DNA from: Calothrix sp. NIES-2098
Lineage (GTDB): Bacteria; Cyanobacteriota; Cyanobacteriia; Cyanobacteriales; Nostocaceae
Assembly (NCBI GenBank): GCA_002368175.1
Contig: AP018172.1
Span: 2,168,001-2,232,000, forward strand
Reading direction: 5' to 3'
DNA: 64,000 bases
The notes under the pieces are model-generated. The model did not search any database and had not been told where the DNA came from. It saw only the letters and a list, made by a program, of their open reading frames with translations. Shown in pieces: positions 62,136 through 64,000 of the stretch; position 1 is the first letter of the stretch, and the number at the start of each line of letters is the position of its first letter. The position numbers and the translations under genes were made by a program.

Positions 62136-63434
62136 ATGAAATGTATTAACTGCGGAACTGACAATAAACTAAGAGATAGAACAGCTAATAATGGTCGGTG
62201 TATGCAATGCCAGCATCCCTTCGTATTTGAACCAACCACTATGGGCAATGTCAAAGTTACTGACCCTATGTTTGCCAAAGTAATATCTATTATCTCTGCT
62301 AATAACACTTTATTTTTTACACCGAAACAGCTTTTGTATTTGTTAGATGCTCGTCTGAAACGAAATTCATTTACTTTATTTGCTATTATCTTATATATAT
62401 TCTTTACGATTTGGGTGACAGGTTTTTTCGGAACAATACTTTCAAAAATATTTGGGAGTAGTTCTTTTTTAATTGTATGGTCTGTATACCAATTAGCTTG
62501 GACGTATTATTTATATAAAAATACCAAATCAAGTAAGTTAAACAGCATAGGTAGAAAAACAAGTGCCAGAATGTTGCAAATCATAGGAGCCATCATTCTG
62601 GTGGCAGGAATATTTTTTAGCATATCTGTCTTAGAGTCATACATATTATTTGTAGTTGTCGTGCTAATGGGAATGTTTTCAATCTACTTAGGCACTAGAC
62701 AGCTAATTCGAGTTAATGAGGTTCAGGAATTTTTAATTACGCAAATACAGCTTCAAGAATGGCTAAATCGTTGGCAGAGAATCAACGGTGCTGTTAATAA
62801 AATTCTACCAGCGGCACGAGAAGAAACTGCACCTGCGACAGTCAATTCTGATGTTACTGCTTACAGTTTTGATAGATTAGTAGTTTGCGATCGCACTGTT
62901 ATTGCGCAACAATTAATTGCTAATAATTTCCATTTTGAAAACAACTGTGCAATTCTCAGCATCACTGGATATCCCCAAAGTATCTTTGACACAACAATGG
63001 AAATGCTGCGTCGTAATCCAGAATTAAAAGTATATGCACTACATGATTGCAGTCCTAAAGGAATTAGTTTAGTTCATCAACTCCGCACTAGCCCTAAATG
63101 GTTTCTCAATAGCAATGTGACGATTATCGATATTGGCATATTACCACGTCAAGTTATTGCTACTAAGCGAGGAATGTTCGTTCAAGCCTCCCCAGATTCA
63201 GCACAAGCAGCTAAAGATTTGTTTGGGGAAGTTCGTCAGAATTTAACTGCTGAAGAATTAGCATGGTTAGATTCTGGAAAGTTTGTAGAGTTGGAATCTC
63301 TCACTCCCCAAAAAATCATTAAAGTATTGCAAAGAGGTATTGCTGGTAGCCAAAATTTAGAAATTGATGATAGTAGCTTAATTTTAGTAGGCGATACAGG
63401 CAATGATATTTATTTTGTTGAAAGCTTCGGGTAA
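62136..63434 (+). CDS. Membrane protein with N-terminal zinc ribbon and cytoplasmic C-domain
   Basis: 432 residues. The N-terminus is a zinc ribbon (C3-x2-C6, C22-x2-C25). Residues ~75-190 hold four to five membrane helices (FTLFAIILYIFFTIWVTGFF, MLQIIGAIILVAGIFFSISV, YILFVVVVLMGMFSIYLG). The C-terminal ~220 residues are a soluble alpha/beta domain with strands ending VYALHDCSPKGISLVHQL and VTIIDIGILPRQV. The acidic pattern recalls Toprim-like folds (D-x-x-P-K-G), but this is weak. No family was recognised. It lies 43 bases after the decarboxylase-like gene on the same strand. Confidence 0.7.
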   Translation: MKCINCGTDNKLRDRTANNGRCMQCQHPFVFEPTTMGNVKVTDPMFAKVISIISANNTLFFTPKQLLYLLDARLKRNSFTLFAIILYIFFTIWVTGFFGTILSKIFGSSSFLIVWSVYQLAWTYYLYKNTKSSKLNSIGRKTSARMLQIIGAIILVAGIFFSISVLESYILFVVVVLMGMFSIYLGTRQLIRVNEVQEFLITQIQLQEWLNRWQRINGAVNKILPAAREETAPATVNSDVTAYSFDRLVVCDRTVIAQQLIANNFHFENNCAILSITGYPQSIFDTTMEMLRRNPELKVYALHDCSPKGISLVHQLRTSPKWFLNSNVTIIDIGILPRQVIATKRGMFVQASPDSAQAAKDLFGEVRQNLTAEELAWLDSGKFVELESLTPQKIIKVLQRGIAGSQNLEIDDSSLILVGDTGNDIYFVESFG

Positions 63435-63436
63435 GA

Positions 63437-63949
63437 TTATTTCATGTTACTATCAACACGAAATAAAGAATCGCTAGATGTATTCATAACCGCATCATAG
63501 CGCTGGTGAGGGTTTAGATCCTGGTTCCACTTATCAAGTAAAGAACTAGCTGTTGCTGGTATGACATAACGCAGCGTTTTTCCAGTTTTCTTATTTTTAA
63601 TTAGCGCAATACCAAAGTTGCTAGAGTCGCTTTTTGCAGGGACAATTCGCAGAGAATTTTGTCCTGGCGTAGCGACTGTTGCAATCATAATTCCATCCGC
63701 AACGCAAGGACAGGGTACATTCGCACCGTCTTGGTAAGTAACATCTAAGTCGCGGGGTTTAGCATCAAGACGCTGCATTGCATCTAATCCTATACGAATT
63801 CCCAAAGCAATGTAACTGCCAAAACCTCCATGTACCCGTTTTCCTAGAGTCACCCATTCTTCTGGAGTTTCGGCGGAAGCAACAAAAATCGGAAATCCCA
63901 AGCACAAGCAAATTAGCAAGCATGAGAGTTGTATGAGTTTTTTTGTCAT
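63437..63949 (-). CDS. Exported FmdE-like protein
   Basis: ATG 63949 is preferred over the longer frame to 63976 (170 residues). A signal peptide occupies ~1-22 (LSCLLICLCLGFPIFVASA-E). The mature part resembles the FmdE/formylmethanofuran-dehydrogenase subunit E domain: VHGGFGSYIALGIRIGLDAM in place of the usual F-H-G-H...L-G-x-R-x-G motif, then NVPCPCVADGIMIATVATPG with two Cys. The domain often binds a metal by His/Cys. In a cyanobacterium a link to methanofuran is not expected; a redox or metal-binding role in the periplasm is possible. It ends 2 bases from the convergent gene. The right edge of the window lies just upstream. Confidence 0.7.
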   Translation of the reverse strand: MTKKLIQLSCLLICLCLGFPIFVASAETPEEWVTLGKRVHGGFGSYIALGIRIGLDAMQRLDAKPRDLDVTYQDGANVPCPCVADGIMIATVATPGQNSLRIVPAKSDSSNFGIALIKNKKTGKTLRYVIPATASSLLDKWNQDLNPHQRYDAVMNTSSDSLFRVDSNMK

Positions 63950-64000
63950 AAAGATTTTCAGATTTCCTAGAAACACAGATATGTGGGCATTACCTACAGA

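Noticed and set aside
1..64000. tRNA, rRNA, transposase genes and att sites
   Set aside because: A by-eye scan of intergenic regions showed no T-loop consensus with acceptor stem, no rRNA stretch and no transposase-like protein.

Overview
The window comes from a cyanobacterium, most likely a filamentous heterocyst-forming one (Nostocales). The evidence is direct: dozens of HIP1 octamers (GCGATCGC), two photosystem II small-subunit genes (psbK, psbM), a GUN4-domain protein, and many intergenic stretches of short tandem repeats (TTGACTC, ATGACAA, TTGTCCTCC types) typical of Nostocales. No rRNA, tRNA, transposase or CRISPR array was seen.

Layout. 0-17 kb is mostly chromosomal housekeeping: a partial glycosyltransferase-like gene, murG, two short-chain dehydrogenases, a CYP120-like P450 with an odd I-helix, a ZIP metal transporter, miaE, two VOC-fold proteins, a leucine-rich-repeat/DUF6745 protein, a ComF-type phosphoribosyltransferase, cobS, tgt, psbK, a ferredoxin-like protein and psbM. 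17-29 kb holds a tandem universal stress protein, a secreted DsbA-like protein, a duplicated CAP/SCP gene pair, an alpha/beta hydrolase, rlmB, mini-RNase III, a STAS protein, carA, an aspartic-protease lipoprotein and trpD.

29.3-40.8 kb is the most unusual part. Six consecutive genes lie on the minus strand: a dynamin-like GTPase, an Hsp70-like ATPase, an unknown protein, a D12-class adenine DNA methyltransferase, a NurA-like nuclease and a HerA-like translocase. It reads as two modules side by side, GTPase-Hsp70-unknown and methyltransferase-NurA-HerA. Both have the composition expected of a conflict or genome-maintenance island, although no function can be proved from sequence.

41-53 kb carries a peptidoglycan-binding protein, an aldehyde dehydrogenase, a two-gene unit (small membrane protein plus a HEYTH zinc-protease-like protein with a C-terminal zinc ribbon), a TPR lipoprotein, an RNase D-like exonuclease, cysH and ychF. 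53.0-55.5 kb is a compact three-gene cassette of coiled-coil proteins. Two of them share the same N-terminal module, one ending in a tandem W-R-F/Q-V-W repeat and the other in a GUN4 domain; it is a strong candidate for an undescribed system.

55.6-64 kb contains a P2-type cation ATPase with a perfect 13-bp inverted repeat just upstream, then an overlapping pair: an asparagine-synthetase-like enzyme with no N-terminal cysteine, and a type III decarboxylase-fold protein in which the PLP lysine appears to be valine and into which a dispersed repeat has inserted in frame. A membrane zinc-ribbon protein and a secreted FmdE-like protein close the window.

Functional assignments rest on motifs read by eye and on family knowledge; no database search was run.
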